A DNA stretch of 64,000 bases. Origin: Aplysia californica. Its lineage: Eukaryota > Mollusca > Gastropoda > Aplysiida > Aplysiidae. A program made the position numbers and the translations under genes. The notes beneath the pieces were generated by a model, which saw only the letters and a program-made list of their open reading frames with translations, was not told where the DNA came from and did no database searches. Shown here in pieces: positions 24,901 to 49,040 of the stretch (positions within the stretch are counted from its first letter, which is position 1; each line of letters opens with the position of its first letter). Where the stretch lies: contig NW_004797546.1 in the NCBI RefSeq assembly GCF_000002075.1, positions 618,939-682,938 on the forward strand. Direction: 5' to 3'.

Positions 24901-26140
24901 CAAGTTCTCGTAGCAATAGGCTATAAGTTAACGAAATTAGTTGCTTCAGTTATGAAAAAGTCTTTTCGTCACATATCACACTAAAAAGAAACAGGTGATA
25001 AAAACACATCAGCAGATATTTTCAAAATATTTGAGCTGACAGGAAACAGTGAGTATCAACAAAAAATGACATGAGGGAAAAGTTCATGACATTTGCTCAT
25101 ATTTTAAGCCAAAATGTTGATTTTTTGTTAAATTGTTGGTAATCACATTTGAAAAATAAACCCTGTATTCATTGTGCTTATCAGTAAGACATAATATTCA
25201 AAGATCACATGAGAAAGTAAAATTCAGAACAACAAAAGCACCATGGTCCAAGGTACCATTTCATTGAAGGTGACTCTCTCTCTCTCTCTCTCCCTCCCTC
25301 CCTCCCTCCCTCCCTCCCTCCCTCTCTCTCTCTCTCCCTCCCTCTCTCTCTCTCTCTCTCTCTCCCTTCCTTCATGCACAGTATGCAAGACCCATGCCTC
25401 AGCAAATAAATCAATTAAATTAAAAAAGTCAAGAAAAAGAAAACATCAAACATGTTATTGAGGATAAACTTTGGCCTTCGCTGGTCTGTAATCTCCTCCT
25501 CACATTCAGTTAGATGTATATTAAGCCTACAGGGGTTTCAAAATAGCTTAAATCAATAGTTTAAACATGGCCTCAACTGTCTATATCAAATTGATAGCTG
25601 AATGTCAATATAATCACTGCAGGCATCATTTCAACTTTCTTGTCATTATGGAAAACATGGATACACTTGACTGTTTTCACAAAAAAACAAATTTTTTTAA
25701 AGTTGGAAAGTACATTCAACACTAATGAACTTCATATGAACACAACTTAAATTAAAGAAAAAAAACATGTGACTATACTGTGTTTTAAAACCTCTGAACA
25801 CACATTTCAAGACAGAAGCTGTGTTAATACTTACAGCTTTTTTAGGAACTCGGCCCTCATCTCTTGAGCAAAATATGAATCTGAACAAATTCGTTATTTT
25901 CGTGCGAGTCAAAGATTTCCAGGGGTTTCTAAATCGACCATTTTCAAACACTGGCATGGTGTACTCTTGTTCGCTTTCTCGTCTGTCCCCCAGTTCAGTC
26001 TCGTGTCCTATACTCTGAGATCCACTTGCTCCTTCCACAATCTGCTCTCCTGCTGGTTCACTTTCAACATCTCCATCATCACAGACTTCCATAAACATTT
26101 CATCTCCAGAGTTTCCTTCATCTTGGTCCATTGACTCCAT
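18179..26140 (-). CDS. NAPEPLD: N-acyl-phosphatidylethanolamine-hydrolysing phospholipase D (NAPE-PLD), six coding exons
   Basis: Exons in reading order are 26140-25835, 24790-24489, 23944-23758, 22388-22240, 19563-19449 and 18310-18179. All join in frame at GT/AG sites to give 396 aa (human 393). NAPE-PLD is a zinc metallo-beta-lactamase-fold enzyme of inner membranes that cuts N-acyl-phosphatidylethanolamine into phosphatidate and N-acylethanolamines such as anandamide. The metal ligands are all present: HSHYDH (His186, His188, Asp190, His191), His254 in TPSQHW, Asp285 in CGDTGYC and His344 in IHWGTF. The first ~75 residues are acidic and low-complexity; homology starts at NGRFRNPW. The reading frame stays open upstream of the chosen ATG to the acceptor at 26182, so translation could start in an earlier exon. 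Introns carry a LINE fragment and several MITE-like repeats. Confidence 0.94.
19848..19960 (+). mobile_element. Tigger-like terminus (TACAGTAGAACACGGATA)
   Basis: Resembles the ends at 41115-41264 and 21295-21378 (TACAGTATAACACAGATAGC type). It lies in the last large NAPEPLD intron. Only one end is clear. Confidence 0.35.
20031..21030 (+). mobile_element. 5'-truncated non-LTR retrotransposon (LINE): RNase H plus CCHC tail
   Basis: One frame stays open from 20031 to the stop at 20999. It codes an RNase H domain with its acidic residues in [15 protein letters not shown] and FSDSMSV, and the late block [20 protein letters not shown]-terminal zinc-knuckle-like segment follows ([17 protein letters not shown]). 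This order is typical of the end of ORF2 in RNase H-bearing LINEs of the I/Jockey type. Endonuclease and reverse transcriptase are missing, as expected from 5' truncation on insertion. It lies in the NAPEPLD intron between coding exons 4 and 5, antisense to the gene. The surviving part is open, so insertion seems fairly recent. Confidence 0.85.
21295..21378 (-). mobile_element. Fragment of the TACAGTATAACACAG MITE family
   Basis: On the minus strand it reads TACAGTACAACACAGATAGC, then CTTCGGGACCGGTCTCGGTA and TTCGAGGGAT. This parallels the element at 41115-41264 block by block. Confidence 0.6.
21380..21400. repeat. Short TA repeat
   Basis: Short alternating TA run between two DNA-transposon-like elements. 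Confidence 0.6.
21404..21836 (+). mobile_element. ~430-bp MITE, copy 1
   Basis: The left end GTGTCACGACGCGGTGGAAT and the right end TTTCACCACGCTGCCTCA are imperfect inverted repeats carrying ATCAGGCGC. A second copy lies inverted at 50485-50881, with shared internal blocks such as CCAAAGTTTGGTAACTTC, TTAATCAATGTTTTT and ATGGACATAAAA. Non-coding, within a NAPEPLD intron. Confidence 0.75.
21837..21900. repeat. (TA)n microsatellite
   Basis: About 30 TA units directly after the right end of the ~430-bp MITE. Confidence 0.97.
23390..23465 (-). mobile_element. tRNA-like SINE head
   Basis: Minus strand reads TGGCTCAGCGCACGCGCATC (A-box region, 23453-23434), then GGGTCCCGAGTCGGATCC (B-box-like, 23418-23401), at tRNA spacing. 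It is GC-rich unlike its surroundings. It lies in a NAPEPLD intron. Probably a SINE head, since the acceptor stem does not pair well. Confidence 0.4.
24785..24960. repeat. Three ~58-bp tandem units overlapping the acceptor of NAPEPLD exon 2
   Basis: CAGTTCCTGTAATAATA occurs at 24785 and 24843, with a diverged third unit near 24901. The first unit spans the splice acceptor of the second NAPEPLD coding exon (ATTATTACAG/GAACTG, minus strand). The second therefore carries a copy of that acceptor 58 bases upstream. Using it would bring in an in-frame stop soon after. Confidence 0.7.
25268..25363. repeat. CT / CCTC simple repeat
   Basis: Mixed CT and CCTC array in NAPEPLD intron 1. The Ser/Leu- and Arg/Glu-rich frames across it are repeat artefacts. 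Confidence 0.95.
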
Positions 26141-27038
26141 GATGAGTGAAGTGGGATGCACAGCCAGAAAAGCTTTGATGGCTAGAATAGAAATAAACCC
26201 CCCAAAAAAATAAAAATGAAACATATCCCCGATTGCTGGGAGGAAATCATGAATTGACTTTAGAAACCCTCTAATACACATACCTTCCGACTATTGTAAT
26301 GTCTTCAGACTGGTGTGTCAAAGACCTCGACAATATGAAGTCAAATACCTTGACCATACTTTCCTCAGCAAATATTCAACAGTATAAGAGTTTAAAACTC
26401 GACCATTCAACTAAGAACAAACACTGGGAACACAAAATTGGTCGACATACAAGCGCTCCGCTATTCCTCACAAGGGGACACTCAGTATAACTATAAGCTC
26501 ATCTTCTGTGGCAACTGGTAAGACATGCCCAAACCACGCAACCACAAGCCATTAAGAACTACTGCCCTTGCACTACAAAATAGTTCTTTCATGACGCCCA
26601 CTTGTATAATAAGGCCATCTTTACAAACGGCCACTTTCTATTTCCCCCCTTGCCTTTTCTCATGTCTAATGTGGCCACGGCCACCAGCTATTTTATCAAT
26701 CCATGGCCAAATTTACCTGCCTAAGATATCCAAGCTTTGTAAAAAATTATGCATTTTACCCTGACACTGTGGAAAAGCTGTCATAATTTATTCACCTGTC
26801 GTTGTTGTCAGTCCCTCCAGTGGATGAAACGGTCATGTTGCTTTGGTCGCTCCCAATCTTTACTCAAATTGACCAATGGGTAGCCTAACAACAAATTTTC
26901 AGCTGCTGGTAAGGGAAGCGTATGATCCGTCATAACCTATAAGGCCCGCCCCCAACTCACTCCGTAAACCCAATCCATAACAACAGAAGTCAACACAAAC
27001 TCGCGCAGAGTAGTGGCGACTCATTAAGTCTTACTCTT

Positions 27039-27550
27039 GACACTTGGCCTTCCTCATCTGACACATTTTGTTTTGTTTTGATCTTTCCTGAAACTATAAT
27101 TAAAAGAAAAAAAATATCTACTAACAACAAAAAGTCCCACAAAAACTATCCTATCCTCTCCCCCTTTCGATAGAAATAAAACAAAAACAAATTTTAATCA
27201 GCCCTAGGGCAGTCTTAAGCCTGCGACCATATCCAGTTGGGACGTCAGAAGTAAACGCTTTGCTTGCTTCATTTTGATTGGTTTGTTGTACTATGACACT
27301 TGGCCTTCCTCGTCAGACACATTTCGTTTTGTTTTGACCTTTCCCGAAACCAAAATTTAAAAATTAAAACTAAAAACAAAAGGTCCCACAAAAACCTTTC
27401 TATCATCTCCTCCCCTTTCGAAAGAATAAAATAACCACAACAACAAATTTTTATCAGCCCTAGGGTAGTCCAAAGCCTGCGACCACCCCCAGTTGCAACT
27501 TCAGAAGTAAACGGTTTGTTTTCTTCATTTTGATCAGTCCTGTGTATGAC
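27039..27550. repeat. Tandem duplication of a ~256-bp unit
   Basis: Both units (from 27039 and 27295) start GACACTTGGCCTTCCTC and contain GTCCCACAAAAAC, CAGCCCTAGGG, AAGCCTGCGACCA and CAGAAGTAAACG in order. Part of the same family recurs at 63001-63140, beside a TACAGTCAAACCT terminus, so the unit is probably derived from a Tigger-like element. Confidence 0.75.
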
Positions 27551-27724
27551 AACCACCCGTCTTATATGGCCTCTTTTTTCCTCGACAATGCGTGGCTGGC
27601 TTACACAGGTCCGACGGTACCAACATTTACAGAACATGAAATCAGTAGGTTATTTCCAGCTGAGACCCACCTTAATAAGAGCATTGATTTGTAAACGTAT
27701 TTTGAAATAATATTTGATTGTGAG

Positions 27725-27727
<3 letters not shown>

Positions 27728-27759
<32 letters not shown>

Positions 27760-27842
27760 TTTTGTGTGTGTGTTTATGTGTGTGCGTGTGTAAATGTGTG
27801 TGTGTGTGTTTGTGCGCGCGCGTGTGTGTGTGTGTGTGTGTG
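27728..27842. repeat. (GT)n microsatellite, interrupted
   Basis: GT array with TTT, AAA and GCGC interruptions; potentially Z-DNA forming. Confidence 0.95.
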
Positions 27843-28399
27843 ATGAATACCATTGGAGAGGATAAATGAGACACTTGTGAAGTCATGCTGGCAAGATGAA
27901 TTACCTCTCGCAATCCACAAAAGGAGATGTTGGCCAAAAAATACCATTATATTAGGGACAAATTTGTAGATTTTCTATTGATGCCATTAATCTTTAACTA
28001 TAACTTTTCTTTTATTATTTCATACTTATAAATTGTAAAAACTTCATCTATAAGCTTGATGTATTTATTTCCATAAAAAAGGCTTGAACCCGAGAAATAA
28101 CTCATTTTGTCAGCATGCTTTACAATTACTTTTCAAAGTATTATAACGCACATGATTTTATACACATTAACTATATTTCCAATAACATTTCGGAGCAGTA
28201 TTAACTAGAATGTATAGTCATTTGGCTACTTTTTAAGGAGTGGGAACGTACTAAAAATTGTCAAGAGTGCAGCTTGATTATCTGTAATAATTAAAGTGGT
28301 AAAACAATCTCTACTAGAACCTTTCTTGTTTCTTGTCTGACAGTGTAATATATTATCTTTTATGTTCAATCCTTTAAAGGTGTAATAACTATTGAATAA

Positions 28400-28649
28400 T
28401 GTAGCTGTATTATTAGTGTTATTCATCAGTTCATGCCCTATCATCATCATCATCACTCTGCTCCCCTCGGGGACTCATGCATGCAGATCTAGATTCATTT
28501 GTCAGTGCGATCACTCATCATTTCATTCCATTCTACATCACCGTCTTGTGTTTTCCATTTCATTTCAGTTGATGTCGTCATCACTTGTAACCCGGTTGAA
28601 TTATTAAAAGTTCATTGATGTTATCCGACAAGTGATGAGTCATTCTTTA
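28400..28649 (+). repeat. 5' LTR
   Basis: 250 bp starting TGTAGCTGTATTATTAG and ending GTGATGAGTCATTCTTTA. Nearly identical to the 3' copy at 33482-33736. Confidence 0.9.
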
Positions 28650-31600
28650 TGACAACATCAAATCAACTTCGTTAGCCTTTCCGTTTATACCTGAATCCGC
28701 CATTCTCCTGCACGTATATCCGCCGTCCGTCGTTTCGCCACCGCCGAAATACTGAGTGCCGAGGTACGCTTGTCGCCGACTCCACAAACCATGCCTTACC
28801 CTCCACAATGGTCATTGTCTCTTGCCCTGCGCCTGGCAGCATGTATACAACGCCGGACGAGGACCCTGCCGTGGTCTCTGCATTACTGAACATACATGCT
28901 TTCTCCCATCAAAATCAAACTGCAGCTTCCTCAAGAGGGCCGAAACTCGAGAGGCCAAGGATTGATATTGGCGTCAACCAAGAAACGTGGAATGCCTTTG
29001 GCCGGAGATGGGAAGCCTTCAGGAATGGATCTGCCATCAGCGACTCTTCCGCCCCAACCCAACTCTTCCAATGTGCCAGCGAAACTCTGGGTGACCTACT
29101 GCTCAAAGCAGACCCCGGTATCACCTCTCGCAGTCTCAACGAAGTCCTGGAGGCGATGCGGAAGCTCGCTGTCATTCCTACAGCCAAAGGAGTTCTACGA
29201 GCTGAGCTAATGCAGATGAAGCAAAGCCCGGACGAAAACTTCCGTACGTTTGCTGCAAGGGTGAGGGGCAAAGCGGAGACCTGTGCATTCACAGTCTTCA
29301 CTCAGTGCCAGTGTAGCAAGTCCGTCTATGCTGACTACACAGAGGACGCCTCCCGAGACGTCTTACTGGCAGGAATTGCCAACATTGATATTCATCGAGA
29401 AGCCCTCAGTGCAGATGGCATCCAGTCCAAGTCGGTGAATGATTTCATCGCCTTCGTTGAAAGCCGAGAGATGGCCCGCAATGCCACCCCACTGCCCACG
29501 TTCTCTGCAATGTCTAGCTTCAAGAAGAGCATGGCCCAGGCACCAGCAACAGATGAGCGGACACAGACCATCCCATGCCCTGACTGCGAACAGAAGTTCC
29601 GCCCCTACAAACAGAAGAGTGGCGTGTGGAACACGAAGCCCCACAAACTATGCCTAGACTACTGGCGTGGGAAGCGCCGCCGCCCTGCACAGCCCCGGGA
29701 GAAACCTACTGGATCGAACACTTTGGTCTCTATGGGTGATCAGATCTCCCAGGTGTCGGCCGTCACCCTGCAACACAAGATCTTCACCAAGGGCGAGTGG
29801 CGGCGGGCCCAGTTCTCAAAACACCCTACAGTACAGTTTGAACTTGGGATCCATCAGCGTAAACCCATCCAGACTTCCACAGTGGTAGGGCTAGCAGACA
29901 CCGGGGCCCAGTCCAACCTGTGGGGTCTGCAGGACTTCCAGAGAGCGGGCTTTGCTGTCAAGTCAAGGATCTTCACACTGTCCGCATGGATATCAGGGCC
30001 GCCAACAAAAACCCAATTAACATCATTGGTGCGTTCCCTGGGCACTTTTCAGGGCAATCCACATCTGGACAAAGAGTTACCTGCCAGTCAATGGTGTACG
30101 TCAGCGATTCGGTCTCAAGCTTCTTCCTGTCATATGACACTATGATAGACCTTGGGATCATTGATAACACTTCCCAACAATCGGAGGCTACGATAGCGAC
30201 AGTGCCATGGACTTCTGGGACAGCCCCATTTCCAGTGGTCAGAACCAGTACAGCAAAAAAGTCAGCCATGCTAGGTCCCTCAACGCTGGCTGCACAGATC
30301 AGCAGGTCACGGAAGGTTCACCTTCCTGCAGCTGCCCCCAGAGGTCATCCATTCCCGATCATCCCCCATAGCTCCCATTCGCTCCCACCGTGGACAACAA
30401 CGAGAAAATGCGGGAATGGTTATTGAAGATGTATGCAAACTCCACATTTAATACCTGCTCCCATCGTCCCCTTACCTGCATGACAGGTCCCCCCATTGAG
30501 ATCCATATAGATGATTCAGCCACCCCACGCACATGTAACACTGCAGCACCAGTCCCAATGCACTGGCAAAGGCGTGTGTATGAGGACCTCCTACGTGATG
30601 AGGTCCTGGGCGTCATTGAGAGGGTCCCCTACGGTGAACCAGTGACTTGGTGTCATGGCATGGTTGTTACCAGGAAACATGATGGGTCCCCGAGGCGTAC
30701 AGTGGACCTCTCTCCACTCAACAAATTCTGTAAACGGAAGACCTTTGCCGCTGAGGCCTTGTTCCTCCTAGCTCGACGTGTGCCAGGGAACACATGGAAG
30801 ACAGTTACAGATGCATGGAATGGGTACCACAGTGTTCCATTGACAGAATCTGACCGCCACTTGACCACCTTTATTACACCTTTAGGCCGGTGGCGGTATA
30901 CCCGTGCCCCTCAGGGCTACCTGTCGTCAGGTGACGGGTACAATTGCCGCTTTGACCAGATATTGGCTGATTTCGAGCGAAAGGAGAGGTGCGTTGACGA
31001 TACTATTCACTATGACGAAGATCTGGAGGAGCATTGGTGGAGGACCATCGACTTTCTGATACTGGTGGGCAGAGCAGGTATTGTTCTGAATCCAGACAAA
31101 TTTCAGTTTGCTCGACGAGATGTCGAATTTGCAGGGTTCCATGTCTCAGAACACACTATAAAGCCCCTCCCAAAATACTTGGAAGCCATTCAATCCTTCC
31201 CCACCCCAAAGAATACCACTGACATCCGTAGCTGGTTTGGCCTTGTGAACCAAGTGGCTAACTATGCTCAACTACGAGACGTCATAGCTCCCTTTCGACC
31301 CTTTCTGAGCCCAAAGTACAAGTTCTTCTGGACTCCTGTGTTGGACCAGGCCTTCAGTGATTCCAAGCAAGCCATCGTAGATGCAATCCGCCTGGGCGTC
31401 GAGATATTCGACACCTCCAAACCTACTTGCCTCCGCCCAGATTGGTCTTCACGAGAAATTGTCTATTTCCTCCTCCAGGAGCATTGTTCTTGCACCACTG
31501 GTATGCCAGACTGTTGCCAAGATGGCCGGAAGATCACACTGGCAGGAACCCGCTTCCTTAACGGCGCTGAACAGCGCTAACCACCCATTGAAGGCGAGGC

Positions 31601-33481
31601 GTTAGCGATTGCCTGGGGCCTAGAGCAGACACGGTACTTCACCCAAGGCTGCCCCAACCTCATCGTGATCACGGACCATAAGCCGCTCTCAAAGATCTTC
31701 AGAGATCGCACCCTTGATGAGATCTCAAACTCCCGCCTCTTCCGCCAGAAGCAGCGCACGCTGCCTTGGTATTTTCGCATCGCCCACTTACCGGGAAAAA
31801 CAAACTCTGCAGCAGACACCACTTCTTGTCATCCCTGCGCATATACAGAGGCATCACCCGAGGACTGCTCTGAATCCTTATTAATTGCATCCATATGTCA
31901 GAACGCAGAGGAGCTAACCTCCATCCCCTGGTCTCGGCTGACACAGGAGACAAAAGCGAACTCTGTCCTGTCCCAAGTGATGACAGCAATATCGGAGGGA
32001 TTTGTAGACGACAACCCATCAATCTCATCCTTGATGAGATACAAGGACTCCCTGTACATCCTAGATGGTGTCCGTGTGGTGGTGCCATCGTCCCTTCGAC
32101 CGTCGATCCTTGAGGGACTGCATTCAGCACATCAGGGCGTATCAGCAATGGAACTACGGGCCCAAGCCATCGTCTTCTGGCCGGGTATCACCAACGACAT
32201 CCAATCCACAAGGACAAAATGTCGTGAGTGCAATCGGAATGCTCCATCCCAGGCTCCACTGCCGACTGAACCAGCATTCCCGCCATGCACCCCTTTCGAA
32301 AAAATCTTCACTGACTTCTTCGAGTTCAGTGGCCACCACAACCTCATTGTTGGTGACCGTCTTTCCGGATGGTCAGAAATATTTTCTACACCCTCAGGAA
32401 GCCCTCACTCAGGGGCCCGAGGCCTGATAGCATGTCTCAGATCGTTCTTCACCTCCTTCGGCGTCCCTGAGGAGCTCTCCAGTGACAGGGGCCCTGAGTT
32501 CACAGCAAGCGCTACCGGTGAATTCCTTCAGCATTGGGGAGTGAGGCATCGCCTGTCCTCCGCGTACCATCCCCAATCTAATGGCTGTGCCGAGGTTGCT
32601 GTGAAGAGTGCCAAGAGGCTTCTCCGATGTAATGTGGGCCCAACAGGGACATTGAACAACGACCGCCAACTCCATGCCATGCTTCAGCTGCGCAATACTC
32701 CCAATCCCGACTGCAATGTGTCACCAGCCCAGATCATCTTCGGATGCCCCATCCGTGATGTCTTTTCCTTCACTAACAGATTGGAAAAGTTCTCTAATCC
32801 GTCCATCAATCCCCTATGGCGAGAGGCCTGGGCATTAAAAGAGGCTGCTCTCCGAACACGTTACACCAGGACGGCAGAGACATTGAATGAGCATGTTAAA
32901 GCTCTCCCACCCCTGTCCCCAGGTGACAGATGCTTCGAGCAAAACCAAACTGGGAATGCGCCTAAAAAATGGGACCGCACAGGGCTGGTGACGGAAGTGC
33001 TGGACCACAACCAGTACATTGTCAAGATTGATGGCTCTGGACGCGTCACAAGACGCAACAGACGCTTTCTCAGAGCCTTCAAACCGGCAACAACTGCAAC
33101 CGAACGAGCCCCTCCTAGGCCTCACCCACCATTCAACAGACGGCACCAGATCCCTCTCCATATATCCCACCCCCCCAGCCCCATCGCCACTCACGTTGCA
33201 TCCGATGTGACACAAGAGGGCACCCCATGCCCCCCTTCCGCACCCTTTCCTGAAACCGTTATTCCAGATCCCTCATCGTCTTCTTCTACCATGTCAGAAG
33301 CACCGACCACCCCTGTCGTGCCAGAAGTGACTACCCCCACCGGGCAAGAAGCAGCCCCTTCCAGAACCCACAGGGCCTTGCAACATCTCATGCCACACAA
33401 TAAGCCAGGACTCAAAGAGACTGTGACCCCTCAGCGGCGAAGAAAGCCTCTTGAGAGGCCATGAACTTGGGGGGGGGGGGA

Positions 33482-33736
33482 TGTAGCTGTATTATTAGTG
33501 TTATTCATCAGTTCATGCCCTATCATCATCATCATCACTCTGCTCCCCTCGGGGACTCATGCATGCAGATCTAGATTCATTTGTCAGTGCGATCACTCAT
33601 CATTTCATTTCATTCTACATCACCGTCTTGTGTTTTCCATTTCATTTCAGTTGATGTCGTCATCACTTGTAACCCCGTTGAATTATTAAAAGTTCATTGA
33701 TGTTATTAAATCCGACAAGTGATGAGTCATTCTTTA
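33482..33736 (+). repeat. 3' LTR
   Basis: 255 bp, preceded by a G-rich polypurine tract. Its end directly abuts the right AATAA target duplication. Confidence 0.9.
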
Positions 33737-33741
33737 AATAA

Positions 33742-34740
33742 TATATGAAAGCTGTGGTAAGTTGTATGCTGATTAGTCCTTTAGCAACCCACGGTTTTGA
33801 TGTGAAAATAATAATGTGCACAGCTAAAATTATCTCAGTACAAAAACATCTTTTCTGACTTTTCATGGAATGATTTAGGCATTCCAATGATTTATACCTC
33901 AACTACAGATAATGCCATTACCTCCTAGCCTTTTATTATGTTTTGAAGTATACATATGTATAATCTTTGTAAAGAATGAATGAAACAAGTGGGGGGGTTT
34001 TCTCTCTCCTGAAAAAGTTTGTTTTTACAGCTTGTGAAATTTTAACAGCTGGTCAACGACATATATAAAGAACATTCAAAGATCATTTTTTGCTGTTGGC
34101 AAGTCTTGTACTTGTAGAGAAGTATCAGAGGTTGATATAACTGCTTTTTATGATCATTCCTTGTTCTTTATGAGTGATTGTTGATCATGCCTTGTTCTTT
34201 GTGAGTGATTGTGAAGAATGAGAATGGTTCAGTCAGCGAGGTGCAACAATAACAATTACAATCGCATGACCTAAAAAGATGTTCAATAGTCTTTTTCTTT
34301 TAAATTGTGCAAAAGAGGTGCTATCTATTTAACGATTTTTTATTTGCAAACATAATGAAACAACTTTGCAAGTGAACCAAAAATTAATAGAAAACGAGCG
34401 GATGATAGACCTCTAACTCAATTTATAAGGCAACTATGTCTGTGTAACTTCTAAAGTTGGACTATATAGCAAGTAGCGGAGATCGATAAAATAGCGATGA
34501 AAGATTTTTAAAATGAAAAGATATGGAGATCCATACAAAAATATACCTTATTTATCCATTGTGAAGAAGAAAACGTTTTGCTGCCTCAAGCTGTCGGTAA
34601 AAACTTACTATCTCTCGACCCATTCCCTTCCAATGTGTAATGGCTGTTGTTTGAACAAACTGTTGTATAACCCATAACAAAACCATAACCATCTTGTTTC
34701 GTAAAGATCTGGTCTGCGCGAGGTGATTTTATAATCACTT
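33742..34740. other. Intergenic DNA upstream of PMPCB
   Basis: AT-rich, no protein frame recognised. A ~37-bp tandem duplication (CCTTGTTCTTTRTGAGTGAT) lies at about 34148-34215. Confidence 0.4.
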
Positions 34741-34745
34741 GGATC

Positions 34746-34788
34746 TACTTCCGGTAGCGCATGCATTTTTCATGTCTCTTTCGGAAAG

Positions 34789-34793
<5 letters not shown>
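34746..34793 (+). promoter_or_regulatory. PMPCB proximal promoter: ETS, NRF-1-like and YY1-like sites
   Basis: ACTTCCGG (34747-34754) is a full ETS/GABP core. Two bases later GCGCATGC (34757-34764) is most of an NRF-1 palindrome. AAGATGGC (34786-34793) spans the start codon and matches the YY1 element common at short 5' UTRs. GABP (NRF-2), NRF-1 and YY1 drive nuclear genes for mitochondrial proteins in vertebrates; their use here is inferred from sequence only. The tight packing suggests a very short 5' UTR. Confidence 0.55.
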
Positions 34794-48210
<13,417 letters not shown>

Positions 48211-48248
48211 GGATGCACATGTGTTAGTTCGGAAATCTAATAATAGAC

Positions 48249-48254
48249 AATAAA
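48249..48254 (+). terminator. Candidate poly(A) signal, PMPCB (proximal)
   Basis: AATAAA 39 bases after the stop codon. A second candidate, ATTAAA, lies at 48627-48632, followed by a GT-rich stretch. Confidence 0.4.
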
Positions 48255-48626
48255 TTGTGGGGAGTGTTTCTGTCGTAGACGCAGTCCTCCGTGATGTACA
48301 TTGGATAAAGAGGTGTCTATTGTGTGGTGCACAGCTAGTGGAAAAGAAAAAAAAACTACTGCCATTTCTGAAGAAGAGACTGAGTTGATGAGACTAAGTA
48401 AGAAATCATATACCAGCAATTTCTTTTTTTGTATGATGATGATTATAGACAATGAGTATTCAGTGATACTTGGGGAGTCAGTTTCGACTGACATAAGCTT
48501 CAGACGGGAATCTGCATCTGTTGGCTGTTTTGACCAGAAGTGGCAGTGCGTAGTAGTATCTGGTATGTTTGTTGAAATTGAGAAGCCAGTTTGTTTGACA
48601 AGTTGTCTGAATGATGTGAATGTTCC

Positions 48627-48632
48627 ATTAAA
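48627..48632 (+). terminator. Candidate poly(A) signal, PMPCB (distal)
   Basis: ATTAAA followed within 30-40 bases by GTACAGTGAA and TTTTGTTGTT, which resembles a downstream GU-rich element. It would give a 3' UTR of about 440 bases. Confidence 0.35.
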
Positions 48633-48639
48633 CTTATTT

Positions 48640-49038
48640 TGTACAGTGAAATGGGATTTCTTTTGTTGTTATTCAGCATGGTGCAATTATTATATGTTTA
48701 CATTCTGTTGTTCAAATATTCTTGTCCTAAGCTGTTCATTTCATGCACACATAACTTGGGAGAGCATTTTTTTCAAAAAAAATGTTGAACAGTGCTAAAA
48801 GAGTTTCTTTATTTGGGCCCTATATTATACGCTGCCCTTTGTGTGCATAGTAATAATATTAGATTGCATAGTGCATACACAGGATCACTACAGTGATTTA
48901 CAGTAACTTAGCCTACATACTGCTCATTTTGAGACTGGAAAAGTAAGACCGACAGACAGAAACAATGGAGTAAAGAAGTAGGACCTACCGGCAGCGACCT
49001 CAAACTGAACCACCCGCTGGGAAAGAGAGTTTTTAAAG
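48640..49038. other. Intergenic DNA after PMPCB
   Basis: No feature recognised between the distal PMPCB poly(A) candidate and the mariner-like element. Confidence 0.4.
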
Positions 49039-49040
49039 TA

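Larger units (their letters stand above)
26182..28394. other. NAPEPLD upstream region
   Basis: No further coding exon is recognised. A splice acceptor at 26182 implies at least one upstream exon here, which I cannot place. The stretch holds a 256-bp tandem duplication, a GT microsatellite, and the target site of the LTR element at its right end. Confidence 0.4.
28400..33736 (+). mobile_element. Ty3/gypsy-type LTR retrotransposon, young, lightly broken
   Basis: An LTR element of 5.3 kb flanked by the 5-bp target duplication AATAA (28395-28399 and 33737-33741). Parts in order: 5' LTR; gag-like region (about 28.8-29.6 kb); retropepsin with the motif ADTGAQ (about 29.9 kb); reverse transcriptase (about 30.5-31.2 kb); RNase H (about 31.5-31.85 kb); integrase with an HHCC zinc finger and DDE core (FTDFFEF, SDRGPEF, HPQSNGCAE; about 32.1-32.7 kb) followed by a GPY/F-like segment; a G-rich polypurine tract; 3' LTR. 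The RT-RNase H-IN order places it in Ty3/gypsy. There is no envelope and no chromodomain that I can see. The two LTRs differ by about two substitutions and one short indel, so it inserted recently. The coding region seems to carry about two or three breaks; treated as a fossil. It lies between NAPEPLD and PMPCB. Confidence 0.93.

Noticed and set aside
25205-25461. Frames on both strands over the CT/CCTC tract
   Set aside because: Low-complexity products of a simple repeat.
27650-27937. His/Thr-rich frame over the GT array
   Set aside because: A translated microsatellite, not a protein.
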